Shown: piece after piece, positions 1 through 12,720 of the stretch | How the letters are laid out: each line of letters opens with the position of its first letter | How positions within the stretch are numbered: the first letter of the stretch is position 1 | DNA from: Antedon mediterranea | Lineage: Eukaryota; Echinodermata; Crinoidea; Comatulida; Antedonidae | Direction: 5' to 3' | NCBI RefSeq assembly: GCF_964355755.1 | Contig: NC_092675.1 | Coordinates: 9,873,312 to 9,937,311, forward strand | Length of the DNA stretch: 64,000 nt | The notes under the pieces: generated by a model | Told to the model about the DNA's origin: nothing | The model's input: the letters and a program-made list of their open reading frames with translations, nothing else | Database searches by the model: none | Translations under genes and position numbers: made by a program

Positions 1-2702
1 ACCCTTTGCCTACTAAGAACGTAAACAACCTATTCATTGAAACTAACTACAAAGAGTTCTATTGGCAATGCATGCTCTCTTTTGTTCAAAATTAAAACCG
101 GTATTTGGTCTCCTTTTGCCTCTGCCCAATGAGCCTGGTTTAGTCATCCAAACACGTTTGCATTTTATATTGTAAACACTTTTCCTCTTGAAAAGTTTTT
201 TGCATATGTCGAATTTGATTAGAAGGAAATGATGAATGGTTAAATATTGGAGAAAGCAAAAACAATACATACAAATGCATCAGCGCAGGAGAATCGTAAT
301 AACAAAAGAAAGTAATCACAAAATCTCAACATTAGTCTATCTTGTCACACACCCATCAATCAGTTTTCAGTTCAAGAAATAAAGCATATGGATAATAATA
401 CAGTAATTTCCTTATATAAAACCAGTGATTTTTATTGATACAAAAATTCAATTTTTTAGAGGGTTAAAAACTCAAACAAGCAGAATCACTCAAAACAAAT
501 TCCTTTATAATTTGTTTGTTATGTACCTAATTACTCCAGACAGCAATTAATTTGTCAAGCAATGGTTCCTTTAAAGTGAATACTGCCTTGCTGTGATATA
601 TGTCCCTAAAAGGCATCTGTTTTGGATTGTTGATTGTTGCTATCTCTTTTGTTTTTCTAATATTAAATGTGCATTTTATTAGATTAGCTTTATCCAGGTG
701 GCATTGATCTATATTCACCAGACAAGTTGTAGGCCCAGGTTTATTTTTTTTTCTGGAATCCAACAAAATACAGTAGGCCTGTATTCAACTTTATTTTCAA
801 ATGAAAAATTAAATTAAATTCAAATTCAAATTACATAGTAGGCCTAATGTTATGATGATAAAGACTAAGGTATAAATTGGAAACAAAATATTTTCACTTT
901 ATCTGTGTTTTCCATATTTTCGTTACTAAAGTTTTAAGTATAAATAATAACTGAAATACGTAGTAGTAACCTTAAATTGCATGTGTCTTCTTATCCTCTT
1001 TTGTAAATTATTATTAGTAATTAAAATGGAACCAAATGTTAATGATGCTTTCCTTGCAGCACATGGCAAGCTGCAACAACCTGAGTATTACTGCTTTTAC
1101 AGAACAAAGAATACCCTTATAAATTTTTATTCATGTGGTTTAAACCCAATTATCAACTTAATAACTATTGCATAGTATATAGCAGGTTACTAACAACCAT
1201 ATTATTTACTTCAATACCAGACTACTATATTTCTATAATTGTTAACTTTAATTAGGTTAACAATTACAAAGGATACAAGTGTGTTACATCTTACAATTTA
1301 GCTGTTTATTTCATACAGTACATCTGTCAGATGTAGAGGGATATGCTCTTTTTTAATATTTTTCTATTAGCAAATGAAATTGATCAATGAAACTATTTTT
1401 ATATTTTGTTTTTACAAAAATGATCTGCTGTATTCCGTACACTACAGTAGTGTGTTATAATAATGATCTGGCATTTAATATACAGTAATTTTAAATTTCA
1501 CAACTAAGTTTGTGGACCCACATATACTGTAGGGTCAGTACAAGGTCCTAACAATTGCAAAAATTTTATTTTTATTGAAACTATATTGTAAATTGCATCT
1601 TTTACATTACATTTATTCCAGTGACAATAAGTGATTCATTGCTATATAATATTGGAGTTAAAATTACTATGTTTAAAAAAAATGCTTTTTAAAACAACAC
1701 ATTGTTTCAGACATTTGTTAGACCAAGGTGCTTAGACTAAACAAGTCTGGTAAAGGCCTGCTAGGTGAGCTTTTTCCTGTTGTAAATAGCTTAGCTCTCC
1801 ATAATACATAAATCATCTTTTACAAGAGCACAGTGGTATTGAGTATTCAGAATTTAATAGCAATTTGACAAAAACAACTGAGCTGTTAAATCCTATTGTT
1901 TTAAAGCTGGCCTATCCCAGTTTTAGAACCAGTTTTATATAATCTATATTTGTCAACAAGTAGTTCGATGAATATTAAAAAATTGCACTCAAAAGTTTAA
2001 AGATAAAAGCGTTTAAATTGATGTACAGTAAATACCAACGATCAATGTTCATACCTTTTACAGTACTGTAATTCATCCCGTAATAATATAATCTATAAGT
2101 ATAATTAAACATTCCTTTCTAATATCCATTTATTGGACATTATTTTTAAAACACAGGCAGTTCTACTATTAAAATTATTGAATTTGATGCAATTTTTACA
2201 ACCCCTTACAATACAGTATGCTGTTACGTTCACAATAGTGGAAATACCTATTTCTATGTACAGTAGAAGCTAAAATGATGAATTAACTTGTCTTGAAAAG
2301 AATGGAATGTATCATGTCCTCATGTTTTAGTACAGTTCAGTATGTTGCGTTGCGACCAATTTTTATTTTCCTATCGAGAACCAAGCTCTGTAGTTTTCAT
2401 GTAAAAATTAAGAAAATGAAACTTCATTTTCTATTTAGAATATACACTCAGTCACATGGACAGCTGAAAAGCCCAGTCAATGTTACTATTCAGGGTCACT
2501 GCTAGCCTGCAATGTGACCATTTCCCCCAAGGATTATCCCAGATTGCTAACAAGCTTCTGCTTGTAAACAAATCAAGCTATAGCTCAACAATCTGCCGAG
2601 AGACTTATGAGAAAATTAACAATAGCATTTTACAGCTATTTTTAGCCAGCACTGTTGGTAAACAATCCACTAATTATTGTATAGATTTTTATTTTAGTAT
2701 TA
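1..2702. other. No supported gene: AT-rich DNA
   Basis: Short open frames (43-270 and 527-766 minus; 981-1175 and 2293-2731 plus) lack recognisable domains and convincing splice context. TACAGTA/TACTGTA words are common. The 527-766 minus frame has a fairly even amino-acid mix but no family I recognise. Confidence 0.5.
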
Positions 2703-2828
2703 TTACTGACAATCCAAAGGCCAATTACTGACAATGTAATGGGTATCAGTGGCTGGATCTCAATGGAGATGCAAAAAAAAATATGCAAGCTGCAAAATCA
2801 AAACCATAAAGTAAAACAGGCAGAAAAA
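2703..2828 (-). mobile_element. Truncated copy of the retroelement at 14085-14306
   Basis: On the minus strand it reads CTGCCTGTTTTACTTTATGG, TTTTGATTTTGCAG, ATCTCCATTGAGATCCAGCC and ACTGATACCCATTACATTGT. This aligns with 14186-14306 with small indels. The hammerhead-like part is absent. Boundaries are approximate. Confidence 0.6.
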
Positions 2829-4663
2829 TAATATTAAATGACAAAAACAAGGAATGTTTATAAAATGGTGAATAGTAAATTTATTATGTTCTTTAAGCTT
2901 GAGTAACCATGACAAATATTTGTATTAAAGAATAATTTGTCATTCGGGAACACTCAATATTAAAACAGTAAAGATATTATATATATTATTTAAAAACAAA
3001 ATATATATTGTTAGAAAAACCATGGCGTGTTTATGTATGAAATAAGAGTGGAAATAACATTTTAAGGCTAGAACCTTAAAATATATGAGCCTGCAAACAA
3101 TTTACTGGTTCTTTATTAAAAAAAAGGGTATATTGTTTTTGATTATGTAAACATTATAGGCCTAGGCTAATATTACTGTAGTATGAGTGATTTATTGAAT
3201 GCTGAATTAGTTTAAAATACTGTTATGTATCAAGATAGACCTCAGAGTACTGGTAATAAAAGTTGTTTTGATCTTTCCAGAATACCAGTAGTTTCATCAA
3301 AAGAGATGTGCTGGTCTTTTTTGGACAGTAATTGTTGTAGGATATAATAAATCATAGTGCAGTGGCTTATAATAGAGTAAATCATAGAGTTGTTGTGTAT
3401 AGTTTTTGCAGACAAAAATGCTTTCTTGGTATAATGGTTTGTCCTATTTTCCGCCATGTTTTTTGACTACAGTAATATTATGCTAAAAAATTTGACTTAA
3501 AATGCACCACAGAATCGATAGACCTATCAATGTATTCTGTAGGCCTAGTACTAAGGATAAATTAATGTTATTACTTGTGTGAAAGTTACTGAAATAATAA
3601 TAATATACTGTATACAGTACTGTATGCAGATATGTTTAAAATTACTTTTTTTTATAACATACAATATTAATGATCAGTAAGAGTATTTAAACTGAGCACA
3701 TGCACTACTGTAAAATGATAATGCTGAAATTGATTGTTATCACCTAACCACTTCCTTAGTTTTTAATTGATAAACATGTAATCTTTATGACAATATTGGT
3801 AATTTCATCATTTATGATATCTCTATGGTTAGGCTAAAGTTCAAAATTGTGACAATATTATATATTATATGCCAATTAAAATGCCATTCAGACAAATATA
3901 ACAATTTAGTACAGTAGTACTTTTCTAACAACAAATATATTATACTGTATTTATTTATTAAGTAGTTGTAATAACTAGATTTTCTAACATTGCAGTTCAA
4001 AATATTTTGTGTTTTAAGCTGCTCTCACATCACGCCTGGATTCGGTCCGGTGCCCTGAGAAAAACATTGTTGAAAATTAAAGAATTGAATTTCTAATTGA
4101 TTTGGACTCTGAATTTTGGAGCGATGGATCAAGAAGACATTTGTTTCAACACATTGTACATTTTTTTTTCTTTTGACCAATCAATAGTGAGCATAAAGGA
4201 CCTCATGCTATGTCATTTGAACACAAAATAAGCTTTAAAAAATCCAACCGACCTACCAAATTTCTATTTAGGTAACATCACAATTTATTTTTTAAGCCAC
4301 AGTACAAACTCATGCCTTTTTTTTGGTCGAAATGCTGTCCAAAAGACTTATAATTATATAATTTAAGTTTACATTTGTATTAAAAAATGTGATTCAATGT
4401 ACCTGTACCTCTCAGCAGCTTGTACAGTGAGCTATACAATTTGTTCTTAAACATTATTTTTCTATTGTCTTCAATACCGCAATGTTTGTACCAATACAGT
4501 ATTGCATTTTGAAAGCTGTGTACTTGAATAGCTGTTATCGTGATCCTTTGGAATTTTGTCTATTTACAGGTAGATTCATTTGAACTTCAGTTCTATTGTC
4601 TCCTTGTGTTGTTTACCAGTTGGATGCCACAGTACAGAATGGCGATATAGTGCCAATATCTAT
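2829..4663. other. No supported gene: AT-rich DNA
   Basis: Contains TAGGCCTA-type palindromes (about 3160 and 3540) and a TACTGTATACAGTACTGTA cluster at about 3605. No exon, RNA gene or element boundary was identified. Confidence 0.5.
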
Positions 4664-5479
4664 GGCCCTGTTTCTGCTGCCAACTAAATACCGTATATTA
4701 TACGGTATTTTTTGAATACCGTATATATACGGTATATTTTTGGCAGCAGAAACTGTGCTCATAAAAAATATACCGTATTTTGTATACCGTATTTTCCCCA
4801 CAAAATTTGTGGATAAAATACGGTATTTACAAATTTATACCGTATTTTTTGTACCCGTTTCTGCTGCCAATAAAAAATACCGTATTTTTTTTTTACATGA
4901 CAAAAGGTCACCATTCGTGTTTTTATTTTCTGTCGCTGTATACACACATGTATAGATATATTCGGCGAAAATGTGGAGCGAAGACGTCACAGTTTTACTA
5001 AATAAATGTGTGTGGGGAAGCTAAAATGTCTGACCAACTAAAAGGTAATAAAAGGGACAACCACATTTATAAAGACATTTCTAAAAAAATAAAGCAGGAG
5101 TATCGAATAGACTTGTCTCCAAAGCAAGTAAACTCAAAGCTGAAGAGCCTGCGAAAGCAGTACAACATTGCAAAATACAATAACTCGGGGAGGGAACGAA
5201 TTAATTGTCCCCATTACGATGTTTTCTGTGCTCTCACAACATCTCTATCACTAGGGCTAGGCTGTTGAAAGTGAGACGTAAAACTTCCTTTATTGCGACT
5301 TTTAATTATCGATCAAATAAATGAATGGCAATTTGGGTAAAAAAGATGAAATTTAACACGACCACCCAAGAAGTATTGTTAGCAGAAACGGGGTACTAAA
5401 AAATACGGTATAAAAAATACCGTATTTTTATACCGTATTTTTATACCGTATTTTGAGCAGTTGCAGCAGAAACAGGCCC
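4664..5479 (+). mobile_element. TIR element with Myb/SANT-like frame, copy 1
   Basis: Ends are GGCCCTGTTTCTGCTGCC and its inverted form ending ...CAGCAGAAACAGGCCC. About 380 bases inside the left end and 90 inside the right are packed with ATACCGTAT/ATACGGTAT words, likely transposase-binding or hairpin-forming sites. A trihelix/Myb-SANT-like frame lies between. The Myb/SANT partner protein is typical of PIF/Harbinger elements; no transposase frame is present, so it is non-autonomous. Flanks TAT and TTT differ by one base. Copies 2 and 3 are almost identical, implying recent movement. Confidence 0.8.
5008..5268 (+). pseudogene. Myb/SANT-like protein remnant in TIR element copy 1
   Basis: From the internal ATG at 5026 the frame reads MSDQLKGNKRDNHIYKDISK, then a helix with QVNSKLKSLRKQYN and CPHYDVFCAL, the trihelix layout of transposon Myb/SANT proteins. 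The natural N-terminus (MWSEDVTVLLNK, starting at the ATG near 4970) lies in another frame and stops at TAA 5022-5024, so one small indel separates the two halves. All three copies share this break. It may bind the element's own DNA; it is unlikely to be a host gene. Confidence 0.6.
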
Positions 5480-8400
5480 TTTAATAGGCATACATCATAC
5501 AGTAATAATAATAGAGATAGTTTATTTCTATGAAATTGTCCTGATCTATATGGTAATGGTTTTTTATGTATGCTGTAATATTATTTTGAGGTTTTTGTCT
5601 ATTGAAGTAAATTATTAACCAAAATCTAATGTTTTGTCATGCATTATTAATTAAAAGAAAAAAAAAAAAAAAAACTCTTTAGTCTTCTAGTACAATTGTG
5701 TTTATACAAAGAGTTCTAAACAAGAAGATGTAACTTCCATCATAAAATTTAATGTATCAAAACATACAGATAAATTATTTATAATAAAGTATAGATATCT
5801 GAAACAAGCTTTCATTTGGTCCCAAGAGAAAGTTATGAATCAGCAATCCGAGGGCCCCATGAGAACAAATCTGGCAATTAAAATGGAGAAAAACAAAGCA
5901 GCATTAGCTGTTGTGCTGTATTGTCTGAGCCTCAGGACCCATACATAGTATGCTGAATAACAGAACTGACTAATTAGTCTAGGGAACTCCTAGTAAACAA
6001 CTTGCTTTATCAATTTGCATACAGATTAATTTATAGTGATTAGCAGGCCTTCTACTTTACCTGAAAGATTAAATTTTCGAAAACAAATCTGTTTCATCTA
6101 AATTCAAATTAATTCTACTAAATACATTTCTGTAAGTTTTACACCTTTGTTTTTGTAATGAAAAAACCTGAAATATACAACTCTACATTTTTTATATGCC
6201 ATATTAAAATGAAATTTATTTGGAAATAGTAAGTCATATCGACCTAAATCAAAAGAAGATGAACTATTTTTGTCATAGATCCCACAATTTACTTGAAATT
6301 GTATGGAATTGAATACTACCATGTCGAGCCATCAGTTTGAATGGTTACAGCTAATGCACTCAGAAGCCTTCCGTCAAACAAAGAACAATGAATGGATAAT
6401 AGGATTATTAAAATATTCCTCCTGCAGAAAGTAATAACATAAAAACATTCTGAAAAAATTAATATATATTGGAATATTATTAATAGTATCAATAATATAT
6501 GAATACATTTCCGATGAAATTTTATATTTATTGTTGACAATATTAAGATTATATCATTTATAATGATTGTGAGATTTACAACATAAATTAGATAATGAAT
6601 ATTAAATGATAAGCAAGATATAAAGTTAAAAGATTAAAGATGTATTCTGCCCCTGACAAAATAATTCTTTCGAAATATGCCATTTTAATGTCAAATAATA
6701 GTTATCCACTTTGACCAAAAATTTGGTCGAAAAAAAAATATTTACGGTACCTGAAAAAAAATGTAATTAAAAAAAAAAATCAAATTAGCCGCCAGCCATT
6801 TACTTTGTCATTTTAATAATTGAAAACATTTTTTTTCTAAGGAAATACTGTTTAACTTTATTAAAACTACAAAATAACCTCATACAAAGTATGATTTAAG
6901 TAATCTTAATTTTTCATATATTTGGTTGACAATACCTCTTTAAATTCTAGTATGTGTAAAGAAAGAGAGAGATCAGTGTTAAGGTTCTCCATCAAAAAGG
7001 GTTTTCCATGCTTACTATGCTTTTCACCAGTAGTGTATCAGATTTGTTCAGTGAAGCATGTCTAACCATATATTGTCGAGGTGCGTTAGGGATGTTGATT
7101 TTAATCGTATCCAACAATATAGTCCGTGGACATCTGTATAAATAGCGCAAGAGTTGTGCGCTTAAGCTTATTGGTGATTTCAGCATGAAGTTTTAAATTG
7201 GCACCGAAAGTGTGCAATGTTACACAAGGTGTTAAGACGATTGTTGATTTTAATAAATGACGCATCCATTATGAAATAGAATAGCGAGAGATAAGTATAC
7301 AGTATATTGCAATTTCCGTATGACTCGTCAATACATGCAGATTTCGTCAATCTCCATCCCTTATGAATTACATACATCAATTGATATTGAACTGAGATCC
7401 TAAACTAGGTGAAAAAAGTAATACGTAAAGCAAATCAATTTTAACATTTAACAAAATAGTGATCATATAGGTAGGGGAAAAAACAGTTATATTAAGTAAA
7501 CTGTAGTATATTATATCATAAAAGATGTCTAAAAAAACAAATGTTTTAAAATAATCCGCTGGGATATAAAAACCATAACAATATCATTTTTAGAATATTG
7601 GTAGCAAAGTAGAGCAATGTGATCATTTTGTAACATTATGTAAATGTCAAATGTAGTTTCCTGCCTTTCTACTTATTTATAACTTGATTTACAAAGTAAA
7701 TCTGAGGATTCACATTGCATGCAGATATATTTGAATTAAACTGCATGGTTGAATTATCCCAATTTGCTCAATTCAGTTTGGTAGAGAATCTGTACAGTAG
7801 AACTACCACTGATTTGGGATCCTAATCTATCTGGTGATACTATCCAATGGCACGCAGACTTTCATGAAGTTCACAATAATGTTTGCATTTTCTGAATCTA
7901 ATTTTTTTTTTTGTGGTTTCTACTTCCTGGTTGCCATAGCTTCTATAGTAACTAATTCACCTTGAAACAATATTTATATTAAAGTTGCTATAACGATTAC
8001 TATTAAACATTGAGAAGCTACTTTGGGCATACAGTAGTATAGCGCTCAGCTGACTAAACCATCTAGCATTTCAAAAATTATTTAAAACCATTAAATCGTT
8101 TCGTTTAAAACAATGTGCATAAAAAACCCAAATTAGTACAAAAACACCATAACCTTTTGACCTGCAAAAATATTAGCCTGAAGAATAATTTACTGATTCT
8201 TTAAAAAAATATAATTACCGGTAGAAAGATAAAGCATCATGGGATGTTTGGTAAAGGGGAAAAAGTAGAACTACTTTGTCAAGAGACCGTCTTTTTAATT
8301 ACTTTAATGTTATTTATTGTAAAAAGGTGTACGGTAATTTGGACTTAAAGTTAACCACGGAAAAATTAATAGTTATGATTTAACCAATATGCAAGCTACA

Positions 8401-9721
8401 GTATATATTAAAGTGGAATAATAGTTGTGATGGTTTAATGATCAACATTCTCTCCGTTTCCATATATCTGAAATTGTCAAACAAGTACAGTGATGTATTC
8501 ATTTAAGATTATACACCATTAGTGAGCATCATATCTGAAATATCTGTGAGGCCTATTAAGAATCATCCAGTACCTCGCAAAAAATTTACCAAGATGAAGT
8601 TATCTATCTAAAGACTATATTGATGTGATATTAATCCTATTCTGTGACTGCATTTTAATTTTCTGCTTCAATTTAAGCGAACATGGTATCCCTTCGGATA
8701 TTTATTCATATGAAGTGTTTCTGAAGTTGTTTACCGATAGAATTGATTACCAGCTAACTGTATCTTCGGGATTATGTATTATTACAGATGATCGGCAAAG
8801 GGATGATTTACTTTAACAGAAAATGAGTGATAATCAATGACTAGATACGGAAGGGTTTTTATGTTTTTCTTTCTTTCTGCTTCTATAAATAACATAACAA
8901 ACTATTGATCCTAATTACACTGCTATAAATTTACTCTACAGTTATATTATCAACACATTACAGAATACATAATGTAATTATATTATCATCATTTTTGTTT
9001 GTCACCTTTGAAGTAATGCTTGCTTATTTTACATGTCCAATGATGTGATAGATAAAATCCAATTATTTATTGTGTAGCTTTTTTATTAAAATTTTAGAAA
9101 ACATTCCTTATGTGGTTTGGACCTAACTATTAAAGTTGTCCTCTACAGTGGGATATCTTTTCTTAAGATGTTAATGTTATTATTGCAGAAGTTTTCACTG
9201 TTTTTTTATTTAAAAAAAATTTAGATAGAAAAAGTCTTTCAGTAGGGATTATGAAGTTTCTAATTGATTATTCTAAGTAGAGGTTTCAGTGTACATTATA
9301 CAACATTGAATAATATGTTGATGAAACCGATTATCACTCTTTTATAGTTACGTGCTTTTGTGATCAGCATTCCAATATGTGCCGATTTTAAATTGCTGTT
9401 AGGTCATAGCAAATATATATCAACCTATATCTAGAGAACATCACAACAACAACAACATAGTTGAAGAGATGGAATGCTTATATGACATGCATGACCCTCC
9501 AGTCACCTCTTTTCTGCTTAAAAAAAGACTTACTTTCTGGATGTGATGATGGGAAAATTTATGTGTGAATGCCACAGAATAAAACGAGCATGTTTGCAGT
9601 AATGTGTGTACTTAAATAGTTTGTACATTTATATTGATGATTCAATGTTAAGTGTACAGTATGATGTGACTACATAAATTATGCAACTTAAACTCATCCA
9701 TAATTCTATGGTATATGCTGT
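5480..9721. other. No supported gene: 4.2 kb AT-rich DNA
   Basis: A run of 18 A at about 5659 may be an old retroposed tail. GTTGCCATAGC near 7931 is RFX-like. Open frames up to 74 codons have no recognisable content. Confidence 0.5.
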
Positions 9722-9976
9722 AGAGAATTTAACAGTATGTTAAATTTAAGTTTGTGAACATCTCTAAATTCTTAGCGAATGTTATATAATTAATCAATAT
9801 TTAGCAGTCATTAACTTAATGTTTTAGATTAAACAATTTGTATTAAAAAAGGTGTATAAATGAGGAGAATTTAACAAATTATGTGAACATCTCTAATTCT
9901 TAGCGAATGTTATATAATTAAGCAATATTTATCAGTCATTAAATTAATGTTAAGATTCAACAATTCTGAATTAATA
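9722..9976. repeat. Diverged tandem duplication, ~129 bp period
   Basis: GTGAACATCTCTAAATTCTT, AGCGAATGTTATATAATTAA and CAATATTTAGCAGTCATTAA occur at about 9754-9845 and again at about 9883-9975 with point changes and small deletions. Function unknown. Confidence 0.8.
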
Positions 9977-11505
9977 TATATTATTCAGGGCTGGTTTATG
10001 TGCATTACCAATAACAGTATTCACAATGTATATTAAAAGAACAAACAAAAGGTATTGCATTGCTGAAAAACTCAACAGTATTGAACAATCTATTATTTAG
10101 TGTACACTGTATAAGATAGATTCAGTATTAGATTTGGTTATTTTCATCTACTGCCCAAAAATACTGTACCAATTTTAAAATAATGTATTGATTATACTGT
10201 AAGGTATGTGAAGTAGAAATCAGCTTTAAACTGTGGATAATAAAGTGTGATGTTTTTCCCTTACTGGTCAGTGAAGATTTATTGACTTTTACCAAGGGTT
10301 ATAATGTCAACAACTTAGCAAAAACAAGAGTAAATATTATGTTATACAAGGGAAGATTTCTGTTAGGAAAAACTAGTCGTCCCATATAGATGTCTGTGTG
10401 CTATATGCAAACAGCTTACCTGATAAAATAACTTGTTTGTTGACTCTAGTCTATAGTTCATTCATTGAAACAAAACATAATTGGTTATTCTGATCATAGA
10501 TGGCATCTGTTTTGCAGTGTAGTCCCTTTCAGTAATAATTCAAGCACTGAATTTTTATTCCATGGAAATGTTGGAAAATAACTTTAATGTGAGTCAGATA
10601 ACACCATACAGTACCTTGATAGTTACCCGGTTCCTGGGTTCTCCAAGTGTACATGTCATAAGCAAGATATTCAGACTCAGTACATGAAAACTGGACTTTT
10701 TCACCAACCGTACTAGGCTGTGGTACCCCTTCCCTTTCACCAACCGTACTAGGCTGTGGTACCCCTTCCCTATCGCACAACTGACTTGTTTCTATAAGTA
10801 TCATACAATTGCAATGATTATTAATGTTGTGAGCATACCTAAACTCATTATGTATAATAGACTGTACTTCACATTAATTGTTAATGTTTTGTATGGAGAT
10901 GATTCTCTGTTAGTGTCAAATTGCACGCTTACATGCATAATTACATATTTCCAAATCAATTGGATTATTCGTAACAAAGGAATATTAAAATAATGCTGAA
11001 TTAAAGACTTAAAAACAGCTTTGAAAGAAAATGAAAATATAATTAGTCATTAGTACAAATAATTATTTGTGATATTTTAACAATATAAAGGAAATTACAG
11101 TTATATTAAAGACAAACCTCCAAAATTTAAAGATGTATTATCCTCTAAAACATGGGAAATGTTGAGATAAATAAAATATGACTTTTTATAAGCCATTTTG
11201 CTGTTTTATAATAAACGTTGAAGAAAAAAAAGAAGGAATAATGATTTGGTTTTAGAATGTAGTATTTTATAATTATAGTAATTAGTGTAATAATTATACA
11301 AGTGTCTGTCTTTTAACATAATTGTGTTGAATGCACTGTATATAATCATTCATTGTTGTTCCAAAACTAAATTTATTATTGCCCATGAAAATAAAAAATT
11401 GTGGTGTTTTATAGATTTTTTTTTTACTGAATGATTTAAGAGGCGATTAACTGTGCAGGGCATAGTGGGTTCAAGATTGTATTCAACATTCTGTCTGGAT
11501 AGCTT
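9977..11505. other. No supported gene; 36 bp duplication inside
   Basis: Apart from the 10699-10770 duplication and the weak minus-strand frame over it, only AT-rich sequence is seen up to the foldback element. Confidence 0.45.
10699..10770. repeat. 36 bp perfect tandem duplication
   Basis: The 36-base block starting TTTCACCAACCGTACTAGGC is present twice in direct contact. On the minus strand it adds REGVPQPSTVGE twice to an open frame (10529-10804) discussed as a weak exon candidate. Confidence 0.9.
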
Positions 11506-11514
11506 CTTTTATTG

Positions 11515-12254
11515 GGGTATTGCTAAACACCGCAAACCCCGCAAACCCCCGCAAACCTCCAAAAAAACATAGCAAACCCCATCGAACCAACATGAAAGTG
11601 ATTGAATCATGTAGTGTACAACCCACTGGGTATATCCATGTAAAAAAAAAATTAAATTTCTACTGTTAACAATTTATTTTTGGGGTAAAACATCATTTTT
11701 TGGTCAAAAATGATTGCTAAACCCCGCAAACCTCCAAAAAAATATAGCAAACCCCACCGAACCAACATAAAAGTGATTGAATCATGTAGTGTACAACCCA
11801 CTGGGTATATCCATGTATAAAAAATATTAAATTTCTACTGTTAACTATTTATTTTTGGGGTAAAACATCATTTTTTGGTCAAAAATGATTGCTAATTTTT
11901 AACCAAAAAATGATGTTTTATCCGCAAAAAAGTAGTTAACAGTAGAAATTTAATATTTATATACCGAGTGGGTCGTACACTACATTATTCAATCACTTTA
12001 ATGTTGGTTCGGTGGGGTTTGCTATGGTTTTTTGGAGGTTTGCGGGGTTTAACAATCATTTTTGACCAAAAAATGATGTTTTACCCCAAAAATAAGTTGT
12101 TAACAGTAGAAATTTAATTTTTTTTTTACATTGATATACCCAGTGGGTTGTACACTACATGATTCAATCACTTTTATGTTGGTTCGGTGGGGTTTGCTAT
12201 GTTTTTTTGGAGGTTTGCGGGGGTTTGCGGGGTTTGCGGTGTTTAGCAATACCC
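11515..12254. mobile_element. 740 bp foldback element with 9 bp target duplication
   Basis: The whole element is an inverted repeat with its centre near 11895. Ends are GGGTATTGCTAAACACCGC and the exact complement. Each arm holds two direct copies of a ~190 bp block (GCAAACCTCC..., GTGTACAACCCACTGGGTAT..., AAATTTCTACTGTTAAC, TTTTTGGTCAAAAATGATTGC). CTTTTATTG flanks both sides (11506-11514 and 12255-12263). A 9 bp duplication with long arms fits a Mutator-like or Foldback element. No transposase frame is present. Confidence 0.85.
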
Positions 12255-12263
12255 CTTTTATTG

Positions 12264-12720
12264 GCTTAGTGTATGTCAAGTTACATTCACGACTCTCAGA
12301 CACAATTGTTTTGTTGTCGGTACAACAAAGTTTTATAATGCTTGGTGTGGGTGAGTAAATGCATGAGTATGTACCCTATTATCTTGAAGAATGGAACATT
12401 CTATAGGTGCCTATTCATTATTATGTTTTTTGTTTGTTTACCATAATTGCTTTCCAGCTTTCAGAGGAAATGGTAGATTATACATTTATTTATTCAAATT
12501 GAAACATAAGTATTAAAACATAGCAACAAAAATGCTGAATTGAGTTCTAATTTACATGAGGTAAATACAATACATCAAATATTAATATATATTATTATTG
12601 TTTATTGAATTTTGTATATATATTGAGTTGCCACAGGAATAATGATACTAAAATAATTCATCTTTTAACAGAAACTCACATAACAAGGAAAAGGAAAATA
12701 TAAGTCAAACCGAATAAGTA
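12264..12720. other. Spacer between foldback element and Helitron
   Basis: AT-rich, no exon or repeat recognised. Confidence 0.5.

Noticed and set aside
527-766. Minus-strand 79-codon frame as an exon
   Set aside because: Plausible amino-acid mix, but no family recognised and no convincing paired splice sites.
4740-5001. Overlapping frames of ~70 codons rich in Tyr/Ile/Phe
   Set aside because: They translate the ATACCGTAT clusters of the TIR element, as do the equivalent frames at 15146 and 20054.
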